Below are positions 1 through 12,862 of a stretch of DNA of 64,000 bases, in pieces (position 1 is the stretch's first letter; the number at the start of each line of letters is the position of its first letter). The position numbers and the translations under genes were made by a program. Below the pieces are notes generated by a model. That model saw only the letters and a program-made list of their open reading frames with translations. It ran no database searches and had not been told where the DNA came from. This stretch comes from Anseranas semipalmata (lineage: Eukaryota; Chordata; Aves; Anseriformes; Anseranatidae), in the NCBI GenBank assembly GCA_013399115.1, contig VXAA01003303.1, forward strand, positions 62,001 through 126,000, read 5' to 3'.

Positions 1-2403
1 TAGAGTTTCCTTTTGCCCTTTGTATGATAAAGCTTGTGATATGCACATGCAGTTTTGACGTGACAAGAATAAAAGTGGCATTCTTCAAGAAAGCTTGCAA
101 AGGAAGATGACATTTATTCTCTGTGGACCAGAGACAAAATATGACATAAGGGAATAATTTTGGAAGATCTGTTGGACTTCCAACCCATAGCCTTTGGAAC
201 AAGGAAAGATGTTAAAGAAATAATTGCAGGAAGATGTCAGTAGCGATATATCTACAATAATAAGAAATTCTATAAGAACCTTTTTTTTGCTGAAAGTTTT
301 GCATGTCATAACCACCAAATTTGTCTCATGTTGATCATTTGTCATTGAAAATGTGTGAAAGAGACCTTAAAAAAATAACTTGCAACTTCTTATCTCAGTT
401 CTCTGCTGAGTGTAGAAAGATAGAGCAATTAAAAAACATGTTCCATCACTGAATTTTCATGGTTGGAATTTAAATTGGATTTCAAGATCAGGGGAAATAA
501 TGTAATAATGAGTGTTAGTATGCAGAAAGTCATAGAAAGTTAATGGGCTTTAAAAACTGACACATTGCTCTAGAAGAGTCATTAGCACAGTCCTTGGCTT
601 CATGAGAGAAATAACTAAAGATAGATGCATTGAATTAATTAAAGGAAGGAACTCCCAGCACAGAGATACATATGTAAGGAATGACAATGATAAACTATGA
701 ATTAAAAGAAGAAAATAGACTATTTTAACAAAGAAATACTGAATTCAGTCTACTTTGATAAAATTAAAACTCTTTTATTTAGGTTCAGAAGATTTTGACA
801 TTCCTTTTGAACACTTATGAAATTTTCACTTCTGAAATTGACTGACACAGTAATGAAACTTTAAAAGTTTTTCAGTTATCTCTGAACCTCAATTTTAAAG
901 AAAAGGTAGCACTATGGTAACATATCTGCATGTTTAATGACAATGTTGCCCAAACTCGGGAGAATTCAATAATATGGTTGAAAGAGAAAATTACTTAGCT
1001 GTAATCTTGCTCTTTAAAAGATGTCACTACACTGATTCACATTATCGAAGTTCAGAATTCTACCACTGGAGCTGGAAAGACCATACTTGTTCTGTTAACT
1101 TAACTGGAGTAAGTGGGCCCTGAAAATCAAAGGTGTCGGTGTCACCCTGTTGATTTAGAGTATGAAATAGTTTAACCTGGTTTATATGAATGGTCATATT
1201 AATGACAAAATTTGAAGTTTTGTAGTTTAGGATTTGCATGACAACAATAAAAAATATATGACATCTGAAAATGTAAGGCAAACTACCAAAATATAACAAA
1301 GGTACTTGGTAGTTTCTTGTTCTCTCAGACATTCCTTTCTGAAAATAGTGGTTATTTTCCTAACTTTAATAGGCCAGAAGAAGAGACAGAAACATAAACA
1401 CAATTTATTAATAATTCTGCAAATAATTTAGTCATCTCACAGTTTGTTAACAATCAAATTATGTTACATGTATGGAATTTGCTACCAAAAACTTCAGAAT
1501 GAATTGTGGCACCTGGTAAGAGCATGAAATACAACTCTGAATCAGAATAAAGAAATAATAGAACAATGAAAAATATCCATAAAACCTATTGGTAGAAATA
1601 ATATCACCAAACATTTTAATATATAAATCACAGATAGCCTATTTCAGGAAGCAGATGTCGAAACTCACCACAGTGTTCCTAGAGAGGGCAGATATGGTAA
1701 ACAGAATGTGAATAGAGCTTGGTAACTCAGTACAGACAGTGATAAGTGCTGAAATTTATAGTTAAAATTGATAAAATGAATAAAATCTCATTATACCTGA
1801 CAAAATGATAAAGAAGCTTAGATCTTCCCTCCAGCTTTCCTACAATTCCTTTTCAATTCTGACCTTAAGACCCATGCAGTTACAGCAAAACTTTCAACAC
1901 CTGAGGGCCATTTCAATTACGTTGTACAGCTCATAGCCAAACTGGGATGCAAGCAGTATTTTTAATTCTTCTCAGGCATTTAGATATCTTATGCATCAGA
2001 AATCAGCATAGCTATGTTATCAGCAGAAAGATTTGAATGTAAAAAGAATCCGAAACAGTGAGAAATAGATAGTTGCATTAAGTTTTTAGTGGTGACCTAG
2101 TGATAACTCAGAAGAAATTCAAATAAGGAACAACCTGAAACTGGACATATTCTAAAAACCAGAGAGAGAGGAAAAATTAAATAGTAATTGAATAGAGAAC
2201 ACACACACAGTTTATAACAGGAAAGGCCATGAAATAAATATCCATAATGAAATGAGATGAGAGAGGTCAGCTAAATAGTGATGTCATGATTTACATTTAA
2301 ATATCCATTCTGTTTGTCAAAATTACCTCCCACAAATGGAGAGGTTTCAGATACGTGTTACAGAAACATAGTTTTTCTAGTCAGAGTTCCTGGCACAATC
2401 AGT

Positions 2404-2404
2404 N
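2404..2404. other. Single ambiguous base
   Basis: One N lies inside otherwise continuous sequence. It is an unresolved base call and not a scaffold gap. It interrupts two short overlapping open frames that show no sign of being genes. Confidence 0.98.
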
Positions 2405-4225
2405 AAAAGTACTTTGTTTTCACAAACATAACTGTACTTTATACTTTTGCAAAACATACATATTGTGCCAGATTCATTCATTTTCCTGAAGCTACCAGCA
2501 TTTTGCAAGAATTCAAAGTTCTGATACATATAATTGAGAATACAATTTTCCATCCAAGAACACTCCAGAAGGGGAAAATATGACAAACACGCACTTTGCC
2601 ATGGAAGGAGCTGGAGGGTATTCCTACATTCTGTATGATCTGCAACTTTCAGGTTGTCCAGGAACAAAGCTACAGTATCTATGGTCTATAACAAAGGAGG
2701 TATCATGGAAGGAATGGATTAAGTAATATTGTTTTTAGTCAAATTGTGTATTTCTTTTGAGGTTTAGCAGCAATGAAAACTATTGAATAGAACATTTTTA
2801 TCACTATCACAAAGAGAACGAACTGGCCACTTGTACATATTTCATATGAAATAGCCAAAAGAAATGTGCTTGAACTATAGCACTGTCACTCTAATGTATA
2901 CGTTTCACAGAAAATAAATATATAAATAAATAAAAATCTAGAAGAAAATCATTACTGCAATGGTTAGATATGGATTTTTTCTGAAACGTATAAAAATTCT
3001 TTCCATAAAACGGTTTGGCTAACGAGGGCTATTTGATATTTACAATAACAGAATTTAGTTAGGAAACCAGGTAATCAGGCTTTATGTTTGTTTTGTTTTG
3101 TTGTTTGATTTTCTTTTTTTTTTTAAACAGTGTGGGCAATTTTAAAACTACAAAATTCAACATCATTGCCCATAATTGTGAAAGCTTGACTCCTGTATCT
3201 ATTGCTTAGAGTTACACAGGCAATCTATTCTCAATGGCCACATTCATTCCTCACACCAGGATCCTACTAGAAGGTCAATCATCTATGAAGAGTAGAAGTA
3301 TTCTCACAACAGGAGTACAATCTGTTGGAATAACTGGCAGATCAGCAGATTCTACTTGCTCACCCTTCACAGAGACTCACAACAGCAACTCTGTTTAACC
3401 AGAAGAGCTCAAAATTTGAAACCTCAGCCTCTACAGAAATTGGTCACAGATTACTCCTAAACTGGCCCAGCAACACAATAACTGATCAGTTCCTGCAACA
3501 GTGCACCATTACCTTGATGACCCGTTTAACGACTGGATATCACTTTTTGGTGTTATTTCATTCAAAGAGATCAAATGGGAGAGTAGTTTGTAACCTTACA
3601 ATTTTGGAAGGCTGTCTTTGGCTGTCATTGTCTTTTCTAAGTGTATGATATTTTTATATAAAGATACTCGGTAGCTAAAGGGAAAGAAAACTCCCCAAAA
3701 TTCTATTGGAGACATTGCAAGCATCTCAAACTCCATTATTTGCCATTATTCCATGTAAATATTATCAGTGCATTGATATTTTAAAACACTTTTTGGTGAC
3801 GATGTTACCAATATATTAAAAAATAAAATGCACATATAGCTTGAATGAAACAGTAAGGTTCAAGGTTCTGTTTTTCTTTTTCTTCACCATTTTCATTCAC
3901 AGGTCTGCAAGATATCATAACAAATGGTTTTTCCAAGCAGCCAAAATGTAGTAATAATTAATGGTCATAAAAATCAGATTTGCACAATCTTAAGCTGTCA
4001 TTTAAACCAGGTTCCACTCGGAGTAGGCTGGGTACAGACAGAAGAAAAAAAGGATCTCTGAAGTCCATTACTACTACTGAAAAATGGCTCAAAGCATTAA
4101 ACAACTCATTATGTTCCATCTTAATTTCTAACAGCTAAGTGACTGTGTGACATAAAATCACATTTCAGAGATTGTTAACTGTGGAAATGGAAATACTTGC
4201 TCATGGCTTTCATTAGCAATAATTA

Positions 4226-4265
4226 GAATGATTTCACCAGGTGAAATCATGTCTGAATCATTCTC
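4226..4265. repeat. Nested inverted repeat
   Basis: The segment 4228-4250 reads ATGATTTCACC, a central A, then GGTGAAATCAT, so its two 11-base arms are exact reverse complements. A second, alternative pairing joins AGAATGATT (4226-4234) with AATCATTCT (4256-4264). The centre contains a CAGGTG E-box. It could form a cruciform or serve as a dimeric protein site, or be chance. No flanking target duplication was seen. Confidence 0.7.
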
Positions 4266-7200
4266 ACTTTGCTATGACAAGTAACATATGTGATAGGTCA
4301 TGTACACCCTCAAAAAAAAAAAAAAAAACATCAACAGACTAAACAGAAATAAGAAGGATCTCTTAGCTGTGAAAAAGATGTAAATTGTAAAATATGGCAC
4401 TGTAAAGAACTACAGTGTATGCAAAATGATGATACCAAATGAAGAGTGTGCAGTTTATCTTAGGGTGTGTTGAAATACACTGTAAGACTAACTGGACAAA
4501 CAAAGCAAGTAGAAGGGGACTGGGAAGAATAACCTGTGTTACTTACCATGGTGACCTGGGGAAAGAATTCAAAGGACAGAGTAGATTTGCACTGAGATGT
4601 TTGATCTTTTAGAGCTTGTTGGGGGGAAGAACGTGAACAATTGCCCTGGCTGTTTACATGACTTCATTTGTTGATCTTGCCAGATTTAAGTAATTTCTAT
4701 CATTTCAAGGGAATGCCATAATCAGCTTTTACTAGATTTGCAGCATATCCAGTTTTTGACACACACACTAGCCTACAGGTTAGCTGTCTAAATCGGAATG
4801 CAACACACACCATTAAAACCCAACTTGCCTTGCTTGCAGGTTGCAAGGTTAGTTTCCCACTAAATCATAGTAATACTAAGGATCATGAAATAACATTGTC
4901 TGTATTTAGGCTCAGAAAGATTTGGCTGCATGAAAAGCAGACTCCTGAGTTTTGTCATGAATGTCAAGTAAAAATCTGACAGTGACTATTATGTTGAAAA
5001 AATGTATTGCATAGAAACTCAAAATTCAAGCTTTGAGACTTGCAGAAATCATCTAATGTCATTGATGGCAACAATAATAGTATATAATAACCAAAACATA
5101 CATGGATATACACTCTGCAGACACAATTTTAGTAGTTTTTATCTGGAAAGACTAATTTTTATTTAGACTGTTTTTAAAGAACTTGTAAGCTTAGGCATCC
5201 TTCTGTTGTGGAACAAAGACCATTTAAAATGACTAAAAGTGAATACGTGATTTTAAAGAAGACAATTCTCTGGTTAGCTATAATCAATAAAGTTATAAAA
5301 TTCAAGATGCAAGTTATGGCAATACTAGACTATAACACAATGAATTGATCATACTTTAGAGTGCTGCAAGACACTTCCATGTTAGCATTAGAAACCAATA
5401 CATAATTTCTTTTTTGGTGGTAATGCTTATTTTACAGACTTGATTATCTTCTTATGCTTGTGTAAATCAGGAGTTGTTCTAGTGAAAAGAATTGTTATAA
5501 CACTGTTAACATGTTCAATTTGAAGAAAACAGAAATAGTATCTCTCAAGAGGACTATCAGAAAGGTTTACAATAAACAAAAACAGGAACATGAAGATGTA
5601 TATCAGTAGATAGTAATAAGTGCAAACTAATCCTCTTGCTCATCACCTCAGTATTCCCATCATTCTCAGAATTATAGAGTGTAGATGAGAGTGCTATGCT
5701 GTTTTCTTTAACAGCAAATTCTAGGTAAGAAGAGCTCTAGAGGTGAATTCCCTTCAGAAAATAAATAAATATAACTAAATAACCTAATCAATATAAGTAA
5801 GCTGACTGATATGAGCAATGAAAAGTAGCTAGCAAAAAGATTTTTTATTGCTCATTTAGAATCTTCCTCAGAAGAAGAAGGGCAGAAGAAGGATTTTCCT
5901 AAGCATTGAGAAACATTCGGAGAATACAAAACTGCTCTTCATCTGAATGGAAGTAAACTGAAGGTTTTTTCAAAGAAAGGAGAGAGACTTTTTATGAGCA
6001 AATAGTCTGATCTGGGGTATTCCTTTGGGATGTAGAAGATGTCTCAATCTCAAATTGCTTTTTCCTGTTTTGTTTGATACAAACTTGAATTTGGTCTCAT
6101 GAGCCCTAGAGAACACACAGACAAGGAGCCTATTGAATAGTTTGATATGTATGAGGGTACCATTGAGAGATTTTCTATACATAAACAGTCTCTTTTGGTC
6201 AAGTGAGTACTCTGCATAGTTTGGTAACGGCACTCAACTCGGCTAGTAAAACCTAGGTTAAATTCCATTATCCAGTGCATAGTTGTTACATAGATGGTAA
6301 CAAGTTTGGCAGCCTCTGATCCTCAGTAGCCAGTTGTCTAATCAGGACACTCAGATAGTGAGAAATGCATTATTAAGCCCAGAATCTGAACAGACCTTAA
6401 ACAAAGGTCTTCTGCGTGGCTTTTGAATGTTCTGATCCCAAAGCTATTTTCTATTGCCTGACAAGAAATTCTATCCTTGTTGTCTAGATCGACAGAAATT
6501 CCATCACCAAGCTGAAAAAAAATGTTTTCACGTGTAAGCTTTGTCAAGTCTCCTGCGCTAAAATAGTCTGACAAAAAAACAGTTCTTGATGCCCTTGTGT
6601 TTAACAGAAACTAATACTAGGGTTGGCCACATTATTTTTTCAAAAACAGTAGTTAAGATTGATATGCAGTTAAACAAGACTTGGAAGACATCTAGGTTTT
6701 GGGGTTTCTTTCAAATCAGACAAGTTTTCTGTTGTATGCACATATGAACAAAAGAAATACAAATTGTGGTGTTAAAGGCTAAGTGCAGGTCTCTAGTTTA
6801 GCATAAGAGACTCTTTCATTACTTGAATTGATCAGATGTAACTGTTTAAAATACATCCAGATAAGGTAATTAAACTTGTATACTATCTTTTTTACTTTTT
6901 TTTTTACTGTATTTTACTTTTCTCCTATTCAGTGTTATGCCATTAAATTTATTCTGAAGGCTGCTAAGTTTGTTGCATGCCTTGTGAAATATTGTGCAGA
7001 GTGTGGTAACCTATGTTGAGTTTGTTAAAACAGACTTCCATTTTTTTTCCTGATATGTCTCTTGATTATAAGTAAAAAGTTTATATATTCAATGGGATTA
7101 ATTAATGACTGAATATGAGGATCTGTCAATCAAATTGCGATTCTACATGTCTGCAACTGTAATGCCCTTTCTGTCTTGTAGCTATGCAAACGGAACAGCA

Positions 7201-10200
7201 AAATCTCTCAGACACTCCATTTCTTCCTGCAGGACTTACAAATGTCCCTTTTTAGGACATATGTAAAAACCTTTTCAGTTTCTTATTCATCATTTAGAAA
7301 GAGTCAGTGTCATCACTTCTGTTTTAAAGTTAGCTAGCATACTAACTCATGAAGGACTACAGTCTTTCCCTGGGTGACAGGAGGGTCTCAGTGTTCATGG
7401 AGATCTGCTAGGTTTATGGCTCATAGTTATTGTGCTTTGCCTTGTGTATAGTTTTCAGCATGTTAGGGAAAATCTGTTCAATATTCTGTCCCACTGTACC
7501 TCAAACTTCATGTAAATATTTTCAGCACATCTGTATTCGTTACAGGAATAGGTTCAGCATTACAGGGGGAAGAGAGTTTTTGAGTTTTTCTATAGCATAC
7601 AGTAGGACATCGGATGGTAATAGTCCCTTCTGAAAAGAGTACTGTGATGATATTGCTGTGCAAAACAGCTTCTGGATGTAGTATTGCTTTAACACACATA
7701 TACTGCTTTGTATGCCTGAAGTTGCACTGTATCACTGGCTGCATATAACCTTGCTTGGATGTAGTGCTAGATGTGCCAGATTAGGTGCTGTATATTAATT
7801 CTGCAAAAATACAGATATTTTGGGGGTCAAGACATTCTCATTTGTGAATAGTAGTGTACACATATTATAAAAATGAAACAGTACCCAAAGTATTGAGCTC
7901 ACTGGGTAAGGATTTTTGTTTTGTTTTGTCCTCCCAGTTTCATCCTTTCTTAAAATTGTGAAGAAAAAAATGTCATTCTGGTAAAAGTTTCACTGTTATT
8001 TTGCAGGTACTGAAACATACAAAACCAATTATTAAATTTTGTACTAGACTCACATTTAATTAATGCTAACAGCACTAACTTGCTACTAGCTGGTCTGAAG
8101 CATGATTGACATCATTGTTGTACCACCACTCACTTTTTGCTGGATTGAACAAAAAACGGTGGCTGCCATTGCGTTTTATAGAGAACCTTGATTGTTAGGC
8201 AAGCTCTGAAACTATCTACTGGATTTAGCGCTTTGTGTGATATAGGTAGAGATGGTGGAGTACTGTCAAACTACTTAGTGCTGAGATTTGTCTGGAAAAA
8301 ATGAGACTTTTTTTTCCTCTTTTATTTTCCCTGAGGATATTCAAAACAGGCAGTTAGTATGGAGTTCATCCCTTACTATTAGTGAAAGCTGATAAAGGAC
8401 CCTTAAGCTTATCTACTGAACCTTGTCCAAATTTAGTTATGCATCTCCACTCTTGGACACTGAAATTGTTTAGACGTGGCCTTTGGTGATCCTGAAATTA
8501 TGACTGGGAGAATAAAATCAACGATGTAGATTCAGGAGGCCCTTCTGGCTATCTCGATCCGACCTTTGTTGTGTCTGATGCTGTGGCTGTTATCCTTCAG
8601 CCAGTGTTAAGAAAAGGCAGTCACAGAATTGTTTAAGTGCAATAGAGAGATTTGCACAAGTTTTTCATTTGACAAAATATGAGCCAAACATGGTATACAT
8701 GATGGCAGAATGAAAATCCGAGCAATGCCGCAGGAGTCCAGACCATACCTGGGCTAACTCTAGAATTAAGTGCACAAAGGAAAGGTCAAAATGTTTTCCC
8801 TACAGAACAGTGAAGATGAAACATAGATGAAATACTTGAGAAAACTGTGTTTTTCTTTTCTGTCATTGTAAAAACTCTGTGAGACTCACTGAGATCAGTC
8901 TCAAGCACTAATTGTGATAGTTATATACTGTTCTTGGCAAATTATCTGATATAAGGAAAGACACCTGGAGCCCTTGCTTTTAATGGAAAAATATTGCCAT
9001 ATTACCACTCTTAACTTTCCTTTTATTCACTTTCAGACAGATTTGTGTAAACAAGAAGTATAAGCACAAACTGTCATCTGCCTTTTTCCTTACTTTTGTT
9101 TTCAAGGGTTTTAAAGTCATGTACTTTCAGCTGCCTATAATGAATATGACTAAATGCTCCTGGTGTTTGTCATTGTCATTTTTAAACATCACGTGTTTTT
9201 AATGCTTTCTCTTTTGTGTTTTACAATAGTAATTGTGCTTCAATTAACAGGAAGCAATACCAAATGTATTACCCGAGTCTTGCCTACTCTATCTTAAATT
9301 AAAAAGTGCACTAAGAACGCTGATGGTCATACAGTTTCAAACCTGATAAATTTGAGGGTTTCCTGGGGCTAGATTGGCATTCAGCGTGACCCTGACTGAA
9401 TAAGCATATTGACAAGAAAGTTACATTATTTTACAGAACTGCTGAAGCTGGAAGTAAAGAAACGATAGAAGCTTTTATGTCAGTATGTGACAAAAATCTG
9501 TAATGTAGTAAAAAAGCCCCTCTGAGGCAGTAACTTAGAGACAATACCAGGTTAATACTGAGTCTAATTATTGGACAATGGTAACAATAAGTGCTGGAAA
9601 ATGGGAAAAATAGCTATATGAATTTCCTAGTTTCATTCTACAGGAGTCTTACAACAGGCAAGGTGGTGGGCATTGGAAGATGGAAGCATTAGGAAACCAA
9701 GCGCTTTTTTTTTTTTTTTCTAAGAACTGCGGAGAAATTGACATTCAAGGGACACATGCAGTCTGCAGGTAAGATTTTCATGTCACACCTGGCTCTTGCA
9801 AGTTAGACCCCAGTTACAGCCAAGAGAGATTACAGACAGCCCGTGCAACTTCAGGCAAAATAAGTGTATTAAGGAAGTGTATCAGGATATTCTGTATGAC
9901 AAATATGTGAAAGTGCTGTGAGACTGTCCCATGAATTTGCTGGGCTCTAAAACAGTACTATATTCTGGCAGCCGTTTTAAGACTAATCAGAATTTTTTTA
10001 TTGAAAACTTTCATTTACAGGACGATCCCCCTATACTTATCTAAGAGTTATATTAAGAGAAATGCAAATATAGGGGAAAGGCACATATATACTTAATGTT
10101 ATCATATTTTAAAGAAAAATGAAACATCTGAATAGTTAAACATCTAATGTCCTTATCACAAACTAAACATCTTATGAAAATTCCTTATAGAAATAAATAT

Positions 10201-10600
10201 TAGTTTTCTGTAACTAACATCTAAAAATACATTTTTTACTTTATTTAAACTTGAGTTTATTAATAGCCAATACTTTAATTAAAATTCATTATCCTAAGCA
10301 ATTGGATTTTCCTTTTTCAAGTGTAAAAATACCCGCGGATATCAGGTAGTTTCAGATTTCGGTAGAAGACAAGTAGAAGACATGACTTTTCAGGGCTTGG
10401 AACCCCAAGAACATCTATCTGACTATTTGCAATAAATTATACTTGAGTAAATGTATTGGGTTTACATGGAAGGTTTTGCAGGAGAGCTGCAGCAGTGGCC
10501 TCTGCAAAAGAGACCAGGAGCTGCCAGATCCAGCTAGCTCCAAAACTGTCCCACCACAGCGCACAGCTGAGCATGTCAGCTAAACTGGTGGTGCCTCAGT

Positions 10601-10620
10601 GATAACATGTTTAAGAAAGG
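10601..10620 (+). promoter_or_regulatory. Possible LTR core promoter
   Basis: The sequence GATAACATGTTTAAGAAAGG lies about 150 bases into the LTR, where related LTRs carry an A/T-rich TATA-like box. This copy is a weak match. It is followed by a short poly-A tract at 10622-10632. Promoter activity is inferred from its position only. Confidence 0.3.
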
Positions 10621-10739
10621 GTAAAAAAAAAAACTCTGTGCAGCAGCTGTGAGAGACAGAAGTGAGAAAAATACAAGAGAAACAACCCTGGAGACACCAA
10701 GGTCAGTGCAGAAGGAGGGCAGGAGGGGCTCCAGGCGCC

Positions 10740-11147
10740 GGAGCAGAAGTTCCCCTGCGGCCTGTGGAGAGGCCCATGGTGGAGCAGGCCGTCCCCCTGC
10801 AGCCCATGGGTACCACACGGAGCAGATCTCCACGCTGCAGCCATGGAGGAGCCCACATGGAGCAGGTGGATGTGGCCTGAAGGAGGCTGCGGCGCATGGG
10901 AGCCCCGCAGGAGCAGGCCCCGGGCCGGAGCTGCAGCCCATGGAGAGAAGCCCAAGCAGGAGCAGGAGGCCTGGCAGGAGCTGCTGCCTGTGGGGGAGCC
11001 ATGTTGGAGCAGTTTGGTCCTGAGGGATGGACCCTGTGGTACAGATCCATACTGGAGCAGTTCTTGAAGAGCTGCAGCCTGTGGGAAGCCACATAGCATC
11101 AGTTCAGGAAGGACGGCATCCCGTGGAAGGGACCCCATGTGGAGCAG
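10740..11147 (+). repeat. Degenerate minisatellite inside the LTR
   Basis: At least nine GGAGCAG motifs recur at intervals of roughly 30-90 bases, from 10740 to 11141. They commonly alternate with CAGCCCATGG- or CCTGTGG-like motifs, for example near 10780, 10816, 10858, 10909, 10958, 11004 and 11053. The units are degenerate in length and sequence. Such expansion inside the U3/R region is a feature of this LTR type and accounts for its length and its spurious long open frames. Confidence 0.75.
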
Positions 11148-11351
11148 GGGCAGAGAGTGAGGAGAAAGGAGCAGCAGAGACGGTATTATTGACTGACTGC
11201 AACCCCCATTTCCCATTCCCCTGAACCACTCAGTGAGGGGAATGAGGTAGAAGAGTTGGGAGTGAAGTTGAGCCTGGGAAGAAGGGGGAGTGAGGAAGGT
11301 GTTTTTCGTTTTGTTTTTGTTTCTCACTATCCTACTCTATTTTTAATTGGC

Positions 11352-11357
11352 AATAAA
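11352..11357 (+). promoter_or_regulatory. LTR poly(A) signal
   Basis: A perfect AATAAA lies in the 3' fifth of the LTR, in the context GGCAATAAATTAATC. This is the expected position for retroviral polyadenylation and fixes the LTR as plus-strand oriented. Confidence 0.65.
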
Positions 11358-12816
11358 TTAATCTTCCCCAATTTGAGTCTGTTTTGCCCATGACAGTAAT
11401 TGATCAGCAATCTCCCTGGCCTTATCTTGACCCACAATATTTTTCATCTTATTTTCTCCCCTTGTCCAGCTGAGGAGGGGAATTCAGAGAGCAGCTGGGT
11501 GGGTGTCTCACAGCTAGCCAAGGTCAACCCACCACACAAACTTTTTTAAGAATCTTATTCTTCACTCCTTTTCTTTAAGTTTTTTTTTTTTCTTTCTTTC
11601 TTTTTCCCGTGATTCATAGAGTCCTCCAGTTTATTCATCTCTGGAGATGCTGTTACCTTCTTCAGGGAAAGGCAAAGAAGTGTTCTGTATTAAAAATAGA
11701 ATCTGAGTAACACAAATCTTGGTGCAGAAGTCTGTGTGAAATTTTTGTGACATCTCATCATAACTAGTATACTTTGTTATGTTCTTGGGTTGATAGTTGT
11801 GATTTAGTGTTAACAGTGGGACTATTAATGGCAGCTTGCTAACAGTACTTATCCTTTGAATGTCAAGCTGCTGGTAGTATAAAAACTAAGTCGTCTTTTT
11901 TTTTTTTCTTCAGTATCTGTACCAAAGTAACCTGACTCTTTTACTTACATAAATTTCAAAGACTGAATTTTGATGGATAACTGGATAAAATAGTGTTTGT
12001 TTGTTGAGGGGAGGGTTTTGTGCAAGAATGAATTTACCAAAGATTTGAACAGTGTATAGAAATGAGCTTTATTTTTCTAAATATCTCTTTAAACATTTGT
12101 TCTTTTCACATAGGCTTAACTTTCTTCTCTTTGAGCTGAACTCTAACAGATGCCTTTATTTCATTGCATGGATATCCCTAGTAATCAGTGGCTGATGAGT
12201 ATTCATACTTCATAACTTTTAGTCTGTGTGGTACTATATTTAAGCCAATCAGTAGCCAGTGTTTTCTTTAGCTGAGAAGTGAAAAATGTAAAAATGATTT
12301 ATCAGTGTAATAATCTGACCCAGTGAATTCTTAGTTCCCTTGAAGTCTTCAAGAACAGAGATGGATTTCTCTTCTGAGACAGGTGTTTTAGTCAAATACA
12401 AGTTACTGAGATAACTAAAGAGCTGGATAGAAATTGGGTAGCCTTTAACAAAGAAAGCTGCACCAGTTTAAATGTTGAAATGGAAATGACTAATTGTGCA
12501 TCATAATGAATTATGGTAATCAGTGTCTTCAAACAGGGCTGCTTTTGGAGAAATTCCTACGTAATGGTATTTTAAAGGGAAACTCAATTTTCACTCTCTA
12601 AAAAAATGCTTTTCCAAATTCTTAAATGGTTGATATTATTTGGCTAGCCTGAACACTTTCTGAATGTGCTCTTTACCACTAAATTGAGTTTTTCTGCATT
12701 TCTTCTTACTGTGGCCTCTAATGTTGGAAGATTCTGCTCATACATGAACCTTGATGTTGACTACAGGATCTCAGAGATAGCACCATGACATAAGTATTCA
12801 CAGATTTTGAAGTTTG

Positions 12817-12862
12817 GATGCTCATTATATTACTTCAAAGATGCTCATTATATTACTTCAAA
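12817..12862 (+). repeat. Perfect 23-bp tandem duplication
   Basis: A 23-base unit, beginning GATGCTCATT and ending ACTTCAAA, occurs at 12817-12839 and again, unchanged, at 12840-12862. The identity of the two copies points to a recent local duplication by replication slippage. Confidence 0.95.

Larger units (their letters stand above)
1..10451. other. Gene-free AT-rich stretch
   Basis: No coding region, RNA gene or clear transposon could be recognised in this stretch. Open frames are all under about 100 codons and match nothing I know, as expected by chance in AT-rich DNA. What can be seen: a T/G-rich low-complexity tract at about 3085-3124, a nested inverted repeat at 4226-4265 (listed separately), a run of 17 A at 4312-4328, and a run of 15 T at 9705-9719. 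It could be intron or intergenic sequence. No CpG island is visible. Confidence 0.7.
10452..11536 (+). mobile_element. Solo LTR of an avian endogenous retrovirus
   Basis: The element begins TGTATTGGGTTTACATGG and ends in GGTCAACCCACCACA, so it has the TG...CA ends of an LTR. It is about 1085 bases long and far more GC-rich than its flanks. In order it shows a divergent TATA-like region near 10601, a block of GGAGCAG-containing tandem units (10740-11147), a G/T-rich tail and an AATAAA poly(A) signal at 11352. I recognise this overall architecture from LTRs widespread in bird genomes; class assignment (probably ERVL-like) is inference. No gag, pol or env sequence adjoins it and no second copy is present in the window, so it is a solo LTR left by recombination. 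I could not see a clean target-site duplication, so either boundary may be off by a few bases. Open frames on both strands inside it (up to 238 codons) are by-products of the GC-rich tandem units. Confidence 0.85.

Noticed and set aside
10576..11327. Long open frames on both strands (up to 238 codons)
   Set aside because: They lie within the LTR and arise from GC-rich, stop-poor tandem units; the same DNA is open in several frames at once, and none resembles a retroviral or host protein.
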